From Algivirga pacifica (GTDB taxonomy: Bacteria > Bacteroidota > Bacteroidia > Cytophagales > Flammeovirgaceae): a stretch of 64,000 nt of DNA. Positions 17,801 through 26,349 of this stretch are shown piece after piece; positions within the stretch are counted from its first letter, which is position 1; each line of letters starts with the position of its first letter. Location of the stretch: the NCBI RefSeq assembly GCF_039543525.1, contig NZ_BAABJX010000017.1, positions 124,001 to 188,000 on the forward strand. Reading direction: 5' to 3'. A program made the translations under genes and the position numbers. The notes under the pieces are model-generated. The model was not told the DNA's origin and did not search any database. It saw only the letters and a program-made list of their open reading frames with translations.

Positions 17801-20400
17801 TCATTGGGGCCAGACCAAAGGTAAGTATAAGGGGCTGTACCTCCTTGAACATTACTGGAAATAACATCTTTGACTACATTACCTTCCACTTGTAAGTCAC
17901 ATGGAGTCATAATTTCTACGTCAACTGTGTCGGAGGCAAAACAATTGCCACTTTGAGCAATGACAATATACTGTCCCGATGATACAGCAGTGATCTCATC
18001 GCCGGTAGCTGTAAAATCGTTAGGGCCACTCCATGAATAGCTGTATTCTGAAGTACCTCCGTTGGCAGAGGCTGTTAGGACAGTTTCATTGGAGCTAATT
18101 GCCACATTAAGGGTACATTCTATGGCTGATATAGTAAAAGATTCTTCAGTAGAGCAGCCGTTTGCATCAAAAACATAAAGGGTATAGATATCAGGAGCTA
18201 CATCGCTCAAATCTTTGGAAGACCCTATAAAGCCATTACTGTTGGACCATGCATAGGTATAAGGAGCACTGCCACCATTTACAGAAATCGTGATATTATT
18301 ATCAGTGACAGTTCCTTCAATCTCAATAGACGACAATTGCATAGGAACTGAAACAAAAGAAGAAACACAACCATTGGAGTTGCTACGCACATAAAGTGCA
18401 CTGCTATCAACTTCTTCTATATAAATACTGCTGCCACTATAGTCTGCTGTATTGCTAAGTGTATCGATAAACCATTCGTAAGTAAGACTGTCATTGGGAT
18501 CGTCGACTGAAAGCGTAGCCTCCATACCATAGCAAACAATAATTTCCGATAAAGAAGGAGTCTCAGGAGTGATGGAAGTAAATAATTCCATGGATGTAAA
18601 CTCACTTTCACATGATCCATTGGAGGCTTGTAAGTAAATCGTGGATAGGGTATCTCCCACAGTAATACTGTTACCACTTCCAATAAGTGTCATTGGAGAT
18701 AAACTGCTATACCAATTATAAGAAAGGCCATCTATTATGGTCAGCACACTTAGCTCAGCGCTATTGCTACCACAATCACTTAGGTTGACAATTTCTGGCG
18801 TTTCAGGGGATGCTGTTACGTTTACAGTGACTACCTGATAAGTACTTTCTTCTTCCCCCCTGATAGATTGTACATAGTAATCTTTTGAAGAAGTAAGAGG
18901 CCCTGTTTCAAAGCTGTCTCCTTCTGCAATAGCAGAGGATAAAGTGTCAGAATACCAATAGTAGGTATACTCATCAATAATATTGGAAATAAGAAGTGCC
19001 GCTGTTTGTCCAGAACAAATTTCCTCGGCGGTTACGCTCGGAGGTAACAGGATAATCTCATTGTACTCATAAGCTCCAGGGTCAGCAGCACCTCCGGTAA
19101 CTCTGGGATTACCTGCTTTATCAGTATCAAATGGAAAGCTTGCTACAGAAGCGCCTCTATCAATAATGTTAGTGGATGTAGCAGTTAAATTATAGTCATG
19201 GTTGGCAGGAGAGACAAAGGCCACCTGATCTATAGATGTGACGGTTAAGTTGCCTGCAGTATCTAATGTTGTTAGATCGTTATGGTTTGGAGGGACATAA
19301 AGTGCATTTTCTCCAGAAGCAACCCATAGGTTATTATGAATAAAGTTGCCTTGCATAAGCTCAGATTGTACCATCATACTATTGATGCCTGCATTGATCA
19401 CAGTATTGTGATATACATAAAAACTTCTGCTGCTTAGGGTGGTTTCAGGATATTCATCAATCTCAATCCCCATCATACCGGCATTGACTACCACGTTGTT
19501 ATAAATAACATTTCCTCCTATTCCAATACAGTTAATGCCATTGGCTCGCGCATCAATGACCGTATTATTGAAACACGTACCTGCAGTGCCTTCTCCAATT
19601 TGTATACCGTGGTTTTGAACAGCACTATTATTCAAGGTTGAAGTACCAGTGACTTCGATATAGTTATTATAAATTTCACAGTCGTGTGTAGCTCCACCTA
19701 CTTGTATGCCATCTCCTCCTGTATTGCGTATGGTGTTATTGTAGACCTTGGCTCCGTGGATAAGGTGGGGAGTGAGTGTGCCACAGGTTTTTTTTACTCC
19801 CTTGGCAATAGAGGTATGTCCGATGTAAAGACCTTGCCCTTGTTCGGTATCATAAATTAGATTGTCATGTATAGAGATGTTTCTCATTGTGAAGTTCTCT
19901 CCCCAGGTAGAACTGTCATTGCACTGTGGGTCCGTTTTAATCATCATTCCGGCAAACTTAGAACCGTGTACTTCTACATGGTCGATTTCGAAGTTACTGG
20001 AACGCTCCTCAGCATGTATACTCATGCTACCTCCAATGACCTCAAAACCATAGGTTAATGAGGGGTCTCCAGTTCCAGTAAAGCGAAAGAAAGAACAGTT
20101 GGCTAAACGGATAGCGTAGGCCTTAGCGGTAGATACTTCAAATTTGACTAACCCTCCGCAGTTCTTGATGGTAATAGGGTTGCCTTCTATGCCTTTTACA
20201 TTTTCCAAGCGTAAACTGTAATCACGGACTCCTGCTGCAAGACAGATAGTATCACCGGGTGCTACTTCTTTAGCATCCCATTTTCCTGAGGGTAGTTCAA
20301 CTGGAATAGTGTGGTCACATCCACAGTCCTGAGACCAGGCATTCAATGAGGTGAAACCTAATGTCAGTAGTAGGACAAAGAGGTATTGATACGTTTTCAT
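14872..20400 (-). CDS. Type IX-secreted beta-helix / SprB-repeat surface protein
   Basis: 1842 residues. The order is a signal peptide (about 1-24), a right-handed parallel beta-helix (about 30-450) with strand motifs such as GLYIGHTS and IYNNYIEVTG that ends in DPGAYEY (choice-of-anchor-Q-like), Ig-like domains (about 450-690), about 14 SprB-type repeats of some 73 residues (690-1757), and a type IX sorting domain (about 1770-1842) beginning YSISPNPAQNEV and ending KKVIIQH. SprB repeats are found in the mobile adhesin of gliding Flavobacterium. The helix suggests polysaccharide binding or lyase activity but no catalytic residues can be assigned. It is divergent from a lipoprotein gene with the same helix. 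Secretion across the outer membrane and surface attachment are expected. Confidence 0.9.
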   Translation of the reverse strand: MKTYQYLFVLLLTLGFTSLNAWSQDCGCDHTIPVELPSGKWDAKEVAPGDTICLAAGVRDYSLRLENVKGIEGNPITIKNCGGLVKFEVSTAKAYAIRLANCSFFRFTGTGDPSLTYGFEVIGGSMSIHAEERSSNFEIDHVEVHGSKFAGMMIKTDPQCNDSSTWGENFTMRNISIHDNLIYDTEQGQGLYIGHTSIAKGVKKTCGTLTPHLIHGAKVYNNTIRNTGGDGIQVGGATHDCEIYNNYIEVTGTSTLNNSAVQNHGIQIGEGTAGTCFNNTVIDARANGINCIGIGGNVIYNNVVVNAGMMGIEIDEYPETTLSSRSFYVYHNTVINAGINSMMVQSELMQGNFIHNNLWVASGENALYVPPNHNDLTTLDTAGNLTVTSIDQVAFVSPANHDYNLTATSTNIIDRGASVASFPFDTDKAGNPRVTGGAADPGAYEYNEIILLPPSVTAEEICSGQTAALLISNIIDEYTYYWYSDTLSSAIAEGDSFETGPLTSSKDYYVQSIRGEEESTYQVVTVNVTASPETPEIVNLSDCGSNSAELSVLTIIDGLSYNWYSSLSPMTLIGSGNSITVGDTLSTIYLQASNGSCESEFTSMELFTSITPETPSLSEIIVCYGMEATLSVDDPNDSLTYEWFIDTLSNTADYSGSSIYIEEVDSSALYVRSNSNGCVSSFVSVPMQLSSIEIEGTVTDNNITISVNGGSAPYTYAWSNSNGFIGSSKDLSDVAPDIYTLYVFDANGCSTEESFTISAIECTLNVAISSNETVLTASANGGTSEYSYSWSGPNDFTATGDEITAVSSGQYIVIAQSGNCFASDTVDVEIMTPCDLQVEGNVVKDVISSNVQGGTAPYTYLWSGPNDFSSTDSTITAPVSGNYILIVSDREQCQDTASFEVFISEICSLEVSGTVDEAAITTLVEGGNGEYTYLWVGPENFSSSEANIVAPISGEYTVFVSSSNDCFAQASFTVEVNTPVCDLSIQASIVDYNISTTVSGGFAPYTYVWSGPDNFSSNEASIVAPISGRYTLIVTDSEQSCADTAQFDITVPEPCQVSLSGVINDNIITTNVEGGLAPYTYSWSGPDNFTSIQKNITAPVSGDYTVIVKDANDCSDTASFSVTIPEVCALTAEGEVQQYFIDLNSGGGTAPYTYSWSGPNNFSATTEDVLVPTSGTYTVTVSDANNCSITTSFLVEAAEVCELNINGTIDGNTITTSVNGGSGSYTYLWSGPEKFTSEESSITASVSGKYIVFVSESDGSCLDSATFNIEVKAPCTLQVDGSVQGDLITTTVSGSSSTYSYFWQGPNNFISNKPYITAPTSGTYIVFVSDYENCMDSASFLVDLPEQCDLQVSGSITDNAIYTTITGGTAPYSYFWQGPNNFITNKANITAPTSGNYTVFVSDNKGCLDSATFAISIEEECDLQVSGTITDNSIDITTTGGNAPYTYQWSGPNNFQANTATVEVSASGRYMVIVYSGEECFDFAYFDVTVSDSTSNDSSFVCTMSLLDNSVDSLLSVIITNGTAPYSYQWSGPNSFSSQDEQIIAIDSGLYYLLVIDSMQCVSNIAINFTPSITDSTTLIACEDVFMEALVKHRHASSNGTADGSLSITIEGGNAPYTYRWSGPNGYSSTSPSIDNLASGEYTVSITDNNLCTERFTYMIGYSSSDSNTTEDSTCQQTPLIEIASVQLPTTFGSTDGILAVTVTGGAARLSYDWSGPNGFAAKGSTIYGLQAGMYHLMTTDTEGCRQYFSYAFNSRLGAKSAETTYSISPNPAQNEVFIARGKLGQNTPVYLYNTNGQVIHQGYISGNQYKIDGLQTLPNGVYFIQIQEAEQSIMKKVIIQH
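15130..18340 (-). repeat. About 14 tandem SprB-type coding repeats (~219 bp each)
   Basis: Each unit encodes the pattern GG-x2-PYTY-x-WSGPN-x-F, a stretch ending in SG-x-Y-x-V-x-V, and a cysteine at each unit boundary. Units near the middle are most alike; the last two (towards 15130) and the first are most diverged. The regular boundary cysteines suggest one disulfide per repeat. Confidence 0.85.
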
Positions 20401-20878
20401 AGTGGTTGTTTGTAATGGGTTGTAATGGTGTTTTTTTCAGAGCAATAGCGTCAAAGACACCGAATGGTTTTTCTTCTCATTTAGGTTTATTTGAAGGTAC
20501 CTATATTTAATTTTTGAAATAGAGACGCATTGTTAATATTTTTTAAAAAGTAGGTATTGAGGGAACTTTTCATCAAAAATATTCGACTACGATTCTATCA
20601 ATGTAAAGCCTTTATGGATTCAAATGTAAGGGCAGTGATCAGGGAATTATGCTATTAAATTGACTCATAAGTAGTATTATACAATGTTAAAACCTGATAA
20701 AAAAGAGTTATGCAACCGGTTTCTTTAAAGTTGTTTAAGGCTATTAACGCCTATTAGCGGAATAATACAACGATTACGGCCTGATTTGTGTCTAAGTAAG
20801 TGAATAACAACAATCATCAATCATGCTTTCAATCGGATTGATAAACAGAGTGTTACAATTCATTAAACAAACAGGCTT
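20401..20878. other. Divergent intergenic region between two beta-helix genes
   Basis: 478 nt with no reading frame that looks coding. AT-rich. It must hold the promoters of both divergent genes; I see no convincing TAnnTTTG match. No repeat of the palindromic families found elsewhere in the window is present. Confidence 0.6.
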
Positions 20879-22228
20879 ATGCAGTTGAGAAAGATATTAG
20901 TGAGCGCATTGTTGAGTTCTTCAGTGATATTTTTAGGAGTGTCTTGTTCAGATCAGTTAGGGCATCAAGAAAAGATTACTGATAACGAGACCGTAGAAGG
21001 AGGAGACGAAACCAACAATGGGGGAGATGAAGAAACAGAAGAGGAGAATAATGGACCTATTGTGGATATAGAATTGGCCGATGACGAGGTACTTTTGGAC
21101 GGAGAGGTTGTAAAGGTCGATCATTGGATTGAACCATCAGATATTTACGTGAGAGCTTCTGAAAAAGCAGACTGGAACAAGCCAGGAACTGTTTTGGCTT
21201 TCCGTGAGGGAACTGGACCGAGACCAAGATTGACAATGATTGGTTTCAAAGGAACTGAAGCAGAACCTATTGTAATTATTAACAAAGATAAGGTAGAGAT
21301 TGCTTCGGCAGATGCAGGACAACACGCAGTCAAGTTCTTGGATACGCAATATATTCGTGTATTGGGAAATGGTAATCCGGAGATATATTACGGGATCCAT
21401 ATCTCTGAATCAGGTTCAAGTGGGTTTTCTTTTGATAACTACTCTTCTGACTTTGAGGTAGCTTATACGCATATTGAGAACACAGGGTTCGCAGGAATTC
21501 TAGCCAAGACGGATAATGCCAAGGGATGGACGATGAAGAACGTTTATCTGCACCATAACCATATTCATGATGTACATGGAGAAGGGATGTATATTGGACA
21601 AACAGCAGTAGACAATGCACACGATATTCAAACATTGAGAGTGCATAATAACTTGATCCACGACACAGGGTGGGATTTATTCCAGGTAGCCAACGTTACG
21701 GGTGATATTAGGGTATATAATAATACCATGGTAAATGGTGGTGTTGGAGATGTACCGATGCAGAATCAAGGTTTCCAAATTGGGGACTGGTCTACAGGAG
21801 CGTATTATGGTAATATTATCAGCAAGACCAAATCTAGATTCCTTTTCATTAAGGGGGGACATGATATTATCTTCAGTAATAATTACCTTTCTAGTAGTGG
21901 TAATGATGTAGAAGGAGTATTCCTGAAAACTGAAAAGAGAGTTGATGCCAATGCAACATTGGAAATCTCTAATAACTTCTTCCGTGATTATGAGGGAGTT
22001 TTGTTTAAATCAATGATCTCAGAACATAGAGTGACGATTAGAGACAATCAGTTCTCTCCAAGAGGAGAAGCAGAAATGATCACTTATAGTGGTGGAACTC
22101 CTGCAGTACACGAGTTTGATAATAACAATGTCACATCTCTTCCTGAGATTGAACTAGATGATAATTATAAGATTAAGTCTGGCTCATTCTATGATGGTTT
22201 GGGGATGGGTTATGAGATAGAGGAATAA
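20879..22228 (+). CDS. Beta-helix surface lipoprotein
   Basis: 449 residues. The signal peptide ends in lipobox GVSC (Cys23), followed by an acidic low-complexity linker (GGDETNNGGDEETEEE). The rest is a right-handed parallel beta-helix. It is clearly homologous to the helix of the divergent 1842-residue protein: FEVAYTHIENTGFAG versus FEIDHVEVHGSKFAG, and GEGMYIGQTAV versus GQGLYIGHTSI. It lacks Ig and SprB domains and is probably held at the outer membrane by its lipid. Polysaccharide lyase or binding activity is inferred from fold only. Confidence 0.85.
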   Translation: MQLRKILVSALLSSSVIFLGVSCSDQLGHQEKITDNETVEGGDETNNGGDEETEEENNGPIVDIELADDEVLLDGEVVKVDHWIEPSDIYVRASEKADWNKPGTVLAFREGTGPRPRLTMIGFKGTEAEPIVIINKDKVEIASADAGQHAVKFLDTQYIRVLGNGNPEIYYGIHISESGSSGFSFDNYSSDFEVAYTHIENTGFAGILAKTDNAKGWTMKNVYLHHNHIHDVHGEGMYIGQTAVDNAHDIQTLRVHNNLIHDTGWDLFQVANVTGDIRVYNNTMVNGGVGDVPMQNQGFQIGDWSTGAYYGNIISKTKSRFLFIKGGHDIIFSNNYLSSSGNDVEGVFLKTEKRVDANATLEISNNFFRDYEGVLFKSMISEHRVTIRDNQFSPRGEAEMITYSGGTPAVHEFDNNNVTSLPEIELDDNYKIKSGSFYDGLGMGYEIEE

Positions 22229-22249
22229 TCACCACAATATCCTATTGAT

Positions 22250-22281
22250 AAAAAAAGGTCACCAATTGGTGACCTTTTTTA
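22250..22281. terminator. Bidirectional terminator, perfect palindrome
   Basis: GGTCACCAATTGGTGACC (22257-22274) is a perfect 18-nt palindrome flanked by A- and T-runs, lying between the convergent beta-helix lipoprotein and START-domain genes. Confidence 0.9.
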
Positions 22282-22887
22282 TTGTAATTTACTGAGTAGG
22301 TTTTGCATGGTTTTTAAAGGTGTTCTTGCTGTAGACATATCAGATAACCAAGATGGAATTTTTCCACCAGGATCCGTACTGGCTTGATACGTAATGGTAA
22401 ACCATTCATTTTCTTGTACCAGTTCCCAAAAACCGGAGAACTTGCCGATACGCGTAAACCCCTTGTGCTCTGGAAGGAAATCAGGAGCAGCTTGTTGGTA
22501 TACAATCACACTGTCTATACTTTCTTCCATTTGTACATTTAAAATAAGATCTCGATTACTTACGGGCCAAGGAGCGTCGTAAGTAGTATAATGATAATAA
22601 GACTCTTCTTCAGTACTGATTAGCTTGCTTTGATTGCAGGCAGGCATCCAGCTTTGATAAGAGTTAAAGTCCAATAAGATTCCTTTTGCTTTTTCCAGAT
22701 AACTCCCTTTAATGCGGGCGATGACCTTGAATTCCTTGAAGCAAGAAGAAGGGTGAGGACGGTTGTATACTTCAATGTTATCGGCTTGGTTTACGAGTTC
22801 CCATGGTTGGTTTTCCTGGGCTTGTACTTCTAGAGTAGTGAGTAATAGTATTAGTAATCCGAGGGTTATTCCGCTGGACTTTTTCAT
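22279..22887 (-). CDS. START/SRPBCC-domain secreted protein
   Basis: 202 residues from the Met at 22887; the earlier Met at 22908 would put seven residues before the signal peptide (MKKSSGITLGLLILLLTTLEVQA). The body WELVNQADNIEVYNRPHPSS, DFNSYQSWMPACNQSKLI and WPVSNRDLILNV is typical of bacterial START-domain proteins, which form a hydrophobic cavity for lipids or similar ligands. Periplasmic. It stands alone between the beta-helix lipoprotein and the flotillin operon. Ligand unknown. Confidence 0.82.
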   Translation of the reverse strand: MKKSSGITLGLLILLLTTLEVQAQENQPWELVNQADNIEVYNRPHPSSCFKEFKVIARIKGSYLEKAKGILLDFNSYQSWMPACNQSKLISTEEESYYHYTTYDAPWPVSNRDLILNVQMEESIDSVIVYQQAAPDFLPEHKGFTRIGKFSGFWELVQENEWFTITYQASTDPGGKIPSWLSDMSTARTPLKTMQNLLSKLQ

Positions 22888-23211
22888 AGTTAATCGAAGG
22901 ATAGTCATTGGTTAATAAATGATGTGCAAGATCCAAAATAACGGAAAGGAATGTATTCACTGTACTTGTGTAGTGTATTCTATAGAATTGTATTTTACGG
23001 TATTAATAGATGTTTTTAACTGAATGTTTAAATGTGATTTTTCAAATAAAAAATTGCACAGATCGATTGATTGATTTTTTAATTGTATATAATCTTATTG
23101 CATTTTGTAACTATCTTAGAATTTTGTTCGTAATTAGTATTTATGTGAGATATGGTATTTCTCTTTAGATAGAGAAAGTAGAGATCGAGCTAGACTAAAT
23201 AACGAATAACA
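22888..23211. other. Divergent intergenic region upstream of the flotillin operon
   Basis: 324 nt, strongly AT-rich, no reading frame of note. It should contain promoters for the START protein (-) and the YqiJ-like gene (+); no clear consensus was identified. Confidence 0.5.
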
Positions 23212-23838
23212 ATGGATTTTTTATATGCAGCCTTACAACCAATAAACCTTCCATTTACCGCACTAATGGCCTTTGTACTACTTTATTGGTTAAGTGTTTT
23301 GGTGGGAGTATTGGATCTGGATACTCTGGATGTTGATCTGGACGTGGATGCGGATACTGATGTAGATACAGACGTTCATTTGGATGGAAATGCATTTGCA
23401 CAAGTACTTCACTTTTTCAACGTAGGGGAGATGCCAATCATGATCATCTGTAGCTTTTGGTTTCTTTTCATGTGGGTGATTTCCATTTTTTCCAATCATT
23501 TTATGGATAACCAAAGTGGAATTGTGGCTATGGGATTAGCTTTTCCAAATATTGTGTTATCCTTATTCCTGACCAAGTTTTCTACTTGGCCATTTAAGCG
23601 TATTTTTCAGCAGATGACACAAGCGGAAGATACCTCTGCTGTGGGTAAGGAATGTGAGTTGATCTTGCCAGTATCAGCAGAGCGTATGGGACAAGCGAGA
23701 GTACAGGCAGGGAGTTATCATCAGACCATTTATGTCAAGACGGCAGATGAAAGTATGATTTTACCCAAGGGTAAAAAGGCTTTGGTTATCGCCTATGACG
23801 AAACGGAAAAGTGCTATTGGATAGAACCAGTTTTTTAA
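23212..23838 (+). CDS. YqiJ-like membrane protein with OB-fold (DUF1449)
   Basis: 208 residues. A hydrophobic N-terminus (LPFTALMAFVLLYWLSVLVG) is followed by a striking Asp-alternating stretch at about 35-62 (for example DVDLDVDADTDVDTDV), then two or three further membrane segments, then a soluble C-terminal OB-fold-like part (about 140-208). NfeD/YqiJ proteins commonly sit beside flotillins and are thought to work with them in membrane microdomains. Here a flotillin follows 143 nt downstream and an AAA+ ATPase after that, matching a known gene arrangement. The Asp stretch could bind divalent cations. Confidence 0.85.
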   Translation: MDFLYAALQPINLPFTALMAFVLLYWLSVLVGVLDLDTLDVDLDVDADTDVDTDVHLDGNAFAQVLHFFNVGEMPIMIICSFWFLFMWVISIFSNHFMDNQSGIVAMGLAFPNIVLSLFLTKFSTWPFKRIFQQMTQAEDTSAVGKECELILPVSAERMGQARVQAGSYHQTIYVKTADESMILPKGKKALVIAYDETEKCYWIEPVF

Positions 23839-23981
23839 AAATTAGAATCTTTAATTACATATTCTTTAATAATAATTTGCTTTCAGAATAAAGTATACGA
23901 TGGGTGGAGCCTACTCTTCCTTGTAGCGGATACCTATTGCCCATACTTTTTTCGCACACCTTTTAACCATTACATTTAAAC

Positions 23982-26111
23982 ATGATACAAGAAGGATTAC
24001 TCATTAGTGTCGGTATGGTTGTACTGATTGTTTTTGGTACACTAGCCATGATTGCTAAATTCTATAAGAAGGTACCTCAAGGTAAGGCATTAGTTCGTAC
24101 CGGTATGGGGGGCTTGAAAGTCTCTTTTCAAGGAATTATTGTTGTGCCTGTGATCCATAAGTCAGAGGTGATGGATATCTCCCTAAAAACGATTGAAATT
24201 AATCGTGAAGGAAAACAAGGCTTGATTTGTAGGGATAATATGAGAGCAGATATTCGTGTAGCTTTCTATGTTAGGGTCAATAATGATGAGAAAGATGTCG
24301 CTAACGTAGCACAGACTATAGGTTGTGAGCGTGCTTCAGATAAAGACTTACTGGAAACTATTTTTGAATCCAAGTTCTCGGAAGCCCTGAAGACGGTCGG
24401 TAAACGATTTGAGTTTGTAGATCTATACAGCTCAAGAGATGAGTTCAAGCAAGAAGTAATCAATATTATTGGTACTGATCTAAACGGATATGTTTTAGAT
24501 GATTGTGCGATAGATTACTTAGAGCAGACTCCTTTAGAATACCTTGATCCGGATAATATTCTGGATGCAGAAGGCATCAAGAAAATCACGGACCTTACTG
24601 CTGCCCAAAAGATTCAGGCAAACCTGGTGAAGAACGATGAGATGAAACGCATCAAGAAGCAGGATGTAGAGGGTAAGGAAGCTGTTTTGGCTCTGGAAAG
24701 ACAACAAATTGAAGCAGAGGAAAAACAACGCAGGGAGATTGCAGAAGTGAGGGCAAGGGAACGCTCTTCATCAGAAAGGGTAGAACAGGAAGAACGTTTA
24801 AAAGCAGAGCAAGCACGTATACAGTCTGATGAAGAACTGGAAGTGTTGGAGGAAAATAAGAAAAGACAAGTGCTTGTTGCTGAAAAAAATAAGGAAAGAA
24901 CGGAAGCGCTTGAAAATGAGCGTATAGAGAAAGAGCGTGAGCTTGCAATGAATGAGCGTGAGCGTGTGGTAGAGCTAGCGAAAATTGAAAAAGAAAGAGC
25001 GCTGGAAGAAGAGCGTAAGAGTATTCAGGATGTTATTCGTGAACGTATTGCTGTACAGAAGGCCGTGGTGATGGAGGAAGAGCGTATCAAGGATACACAG
25101 GCATTGGCTGAGGCAGATCGTAAGAAAGCTGTGGCCATCAAAGAAGCAGAGCAAAAAGCAGAAGAAGGGCTAGTGCAGCAAATGAAGGCGGCAGAAGCTG
25201 CGAAAGAAGCTGCTAAGTTGATTGCAGAGCAGAAGAAAGTAGAGGCCGAAACAGAATACCAGACGTCTACACAAAAAGCGGAGTCCATGAAGATTCTGGC
25301 AGAGGCGAAATCAGCAGAGATTGCAGCACAAGGATTGGCAGAAGCACAAGTAATAGAGGCAAGAGCCGCAGCCAAAGAAAAAGAAGCAGAAGCAGAAGCA
25401 AAAGGTATTGCACTCAATGCAGAGGCCGAAGCCGAAGCAAAGAAGCAAATGGGAGAGGCAGAAGCAAGCAATACAAAACTATTGATGATTGCAGAAGCAG
25501 AAGGTATGGAAGTGAAAGCCAAGGCAATCGAGCAGGAAGGACTGGCAGAAGCATTGGTACTGAAAGAGAAAGCAATGGTGGAGGCACAACGTATAGAAGC
25601 CGAAGCCGAAGCGATGAAGCACCTGGACAATGCAACCATTGCCCTGGAGCAATTCAAGTTGAAACTGAATACAGAGAAAGAAGTAGCCTTGGCACAATTG
25701 GAAATGCAGCGTGAGCTTACACAAGCACAGGCAGGTGTAATGGCAGAGGCTATGAAATCAGCGAATATTGATATTGTTGGTGGAGAAGCAGCCTTCCTTG
25801 ATCGTATCATGGGATCAATCTCCATGGGTAAATCCGTAGATAAGTTCATGAGCAATAGTGAGACGATGCAGGAAGTGAAAGCAAATCTGCTGAATGGAGA
25901 GAATGGAAATGTGATCGAAAAAGTAAGAGGGTATATTGATCAGTTCGGCTTGGGTACAGAGGATATCAAAAACCTGAGTATCGCTGCCCTGCTAAACAAG
26001 ATGTCCAACATGACAGAGGACAAGCAACAACAGAATGTTTTGCAATCAGCCTTGAAGAATGCCACTGACATGGGGGTTTCTCAATCACTGGTAGGAGACT
26101 GGTTAAGGTAA
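23982..26111 (+). CDS. Flotillin family protein (SPFH/band 7)
   Basis: 709 residues. One N-terminal membrane anchor (about 5-28), then an SPFH domain (about 30-200) with VPVIHKSEVMDISLKTIEI, then a very long Ala/Glu/Lys-rich coiled coil (about 200-600) with EAEAEAKG-type repeats, and a C-terminal region ending in SQSLVGDWLR. Flotillins assemble into ring- or cage-like scaffolds on the membrane. It lies between the YqiJ-like protein and the DUF3686 ATPase, all on one strand, and probably forms a complex with one or both. Its C-terminal half is long for YqiK-type flotillins. Confidence 0.93.
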   Translation: MIQEGLLISVGMVVLIVFGTLAMIAKFYKKVPQGKALVRTGMGGLKVSFQGIIVVPVIHKSEVMDISLKTIEINREGKQGLICRDNMRADIRVAFYVRVNNDEKDVANVAQTIGCERASDKDLLETIFESKFSEALKTVGKRFEFVDLYSSRDEFKQEVINIIGTDLNGYVLDDCAIDYLEQTPLEYLDPDNILDAEGIKKITDLTAAQKIQANLVKNDEMKRIKKQDVEGKEAVLALERQQIEAEEKQRREIAEVRARERSSSERVEQEERLKAEQARIQSDEELEVLEENKKRQVLVAEKNKERTEALENERIEKERELAMNERERVVELAKIEKERALEEERKSIQDVIRERIAVQKAVVMEEERIKDTQALAEADRKKAVAIKEAEQKAEEGLVQQMKAAEAAKEAAKLIAEQKKVEAETEYQTSTQKAESMKILAEAKSAEIAAQGLAEAQVIEARAAAKEKEAEAEAKGIALNAEAEAEAKKQMGEAEASNTKLLMIAEAEGMEVKAKAIEQEGLAEALVLKEKAMVEAQRIEAEAEAMKHLDNATIALEQFKLKLNTEKEVALAQLEMQRELTQAQAGVMAEAMKSANIDIVGGEAAFLDRIMGSISMGKSVDKFMSNSETMQEVKANLLNGENGNVIEKVRGYIDQFGLGTEDIKNLSIAALLNKMSNMTEDKQQQNVLQSALKNATDMGVSQSLVGDWLR

Positions 26112-26137
26112 GGTGTTGAATCGTTGAATTGTTTAAT

Positions 26138-26308
26138 GATAACTGGTCGTAGGCTGATAACTGGTCGTAGCGTCCACGCTGATAACTGGTCGTAGGCTCC
26201 AGCCTACGACCCACCAGCGATTTCACGGAGGCTCCAGCCTCCAGTTTCACATTACTGGTCTTTGCGTCCTCGCAAAGACCAAACCATCAATTGAGCGTCC
26301 ACGCTCAA
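26138..26308. repeat. Cluster of perfect short hairpins
   Basis: The 15-mer GATAACTGGTCGTAG occurs three times in direct orientation (26138, 26156, 26181). Four perfect hairpins follow: an 11-bp stem at 26188-26211, a 7-bp stem at 26227-26242, a 10-bp stem at 26257-26280 with loop TCCT, and a 7-bp stem at 26291-26308 with loop TCCA. None has a T-run. The cluster lies between the flotillin and DUF3686 genes, so it may separate their expression. Confidence 0.8.
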
Positions 26309-26349
26309 GAATGCTACCATTCTACCAATAAAACACATCGCATAACGCT

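Noticed and set aside
15130..18340. CRISPR or mobile repeats in the 219-bp units
   Set aside because: They are coding SprB repeats with protein-level conservation and diverged DNA.
25025..25855. 276-residue frame antisense to the flotillin
   Set aside because: Ala/Ser-rich shadow caused by the Glu/Ala-rich coiled coil on the other strand.
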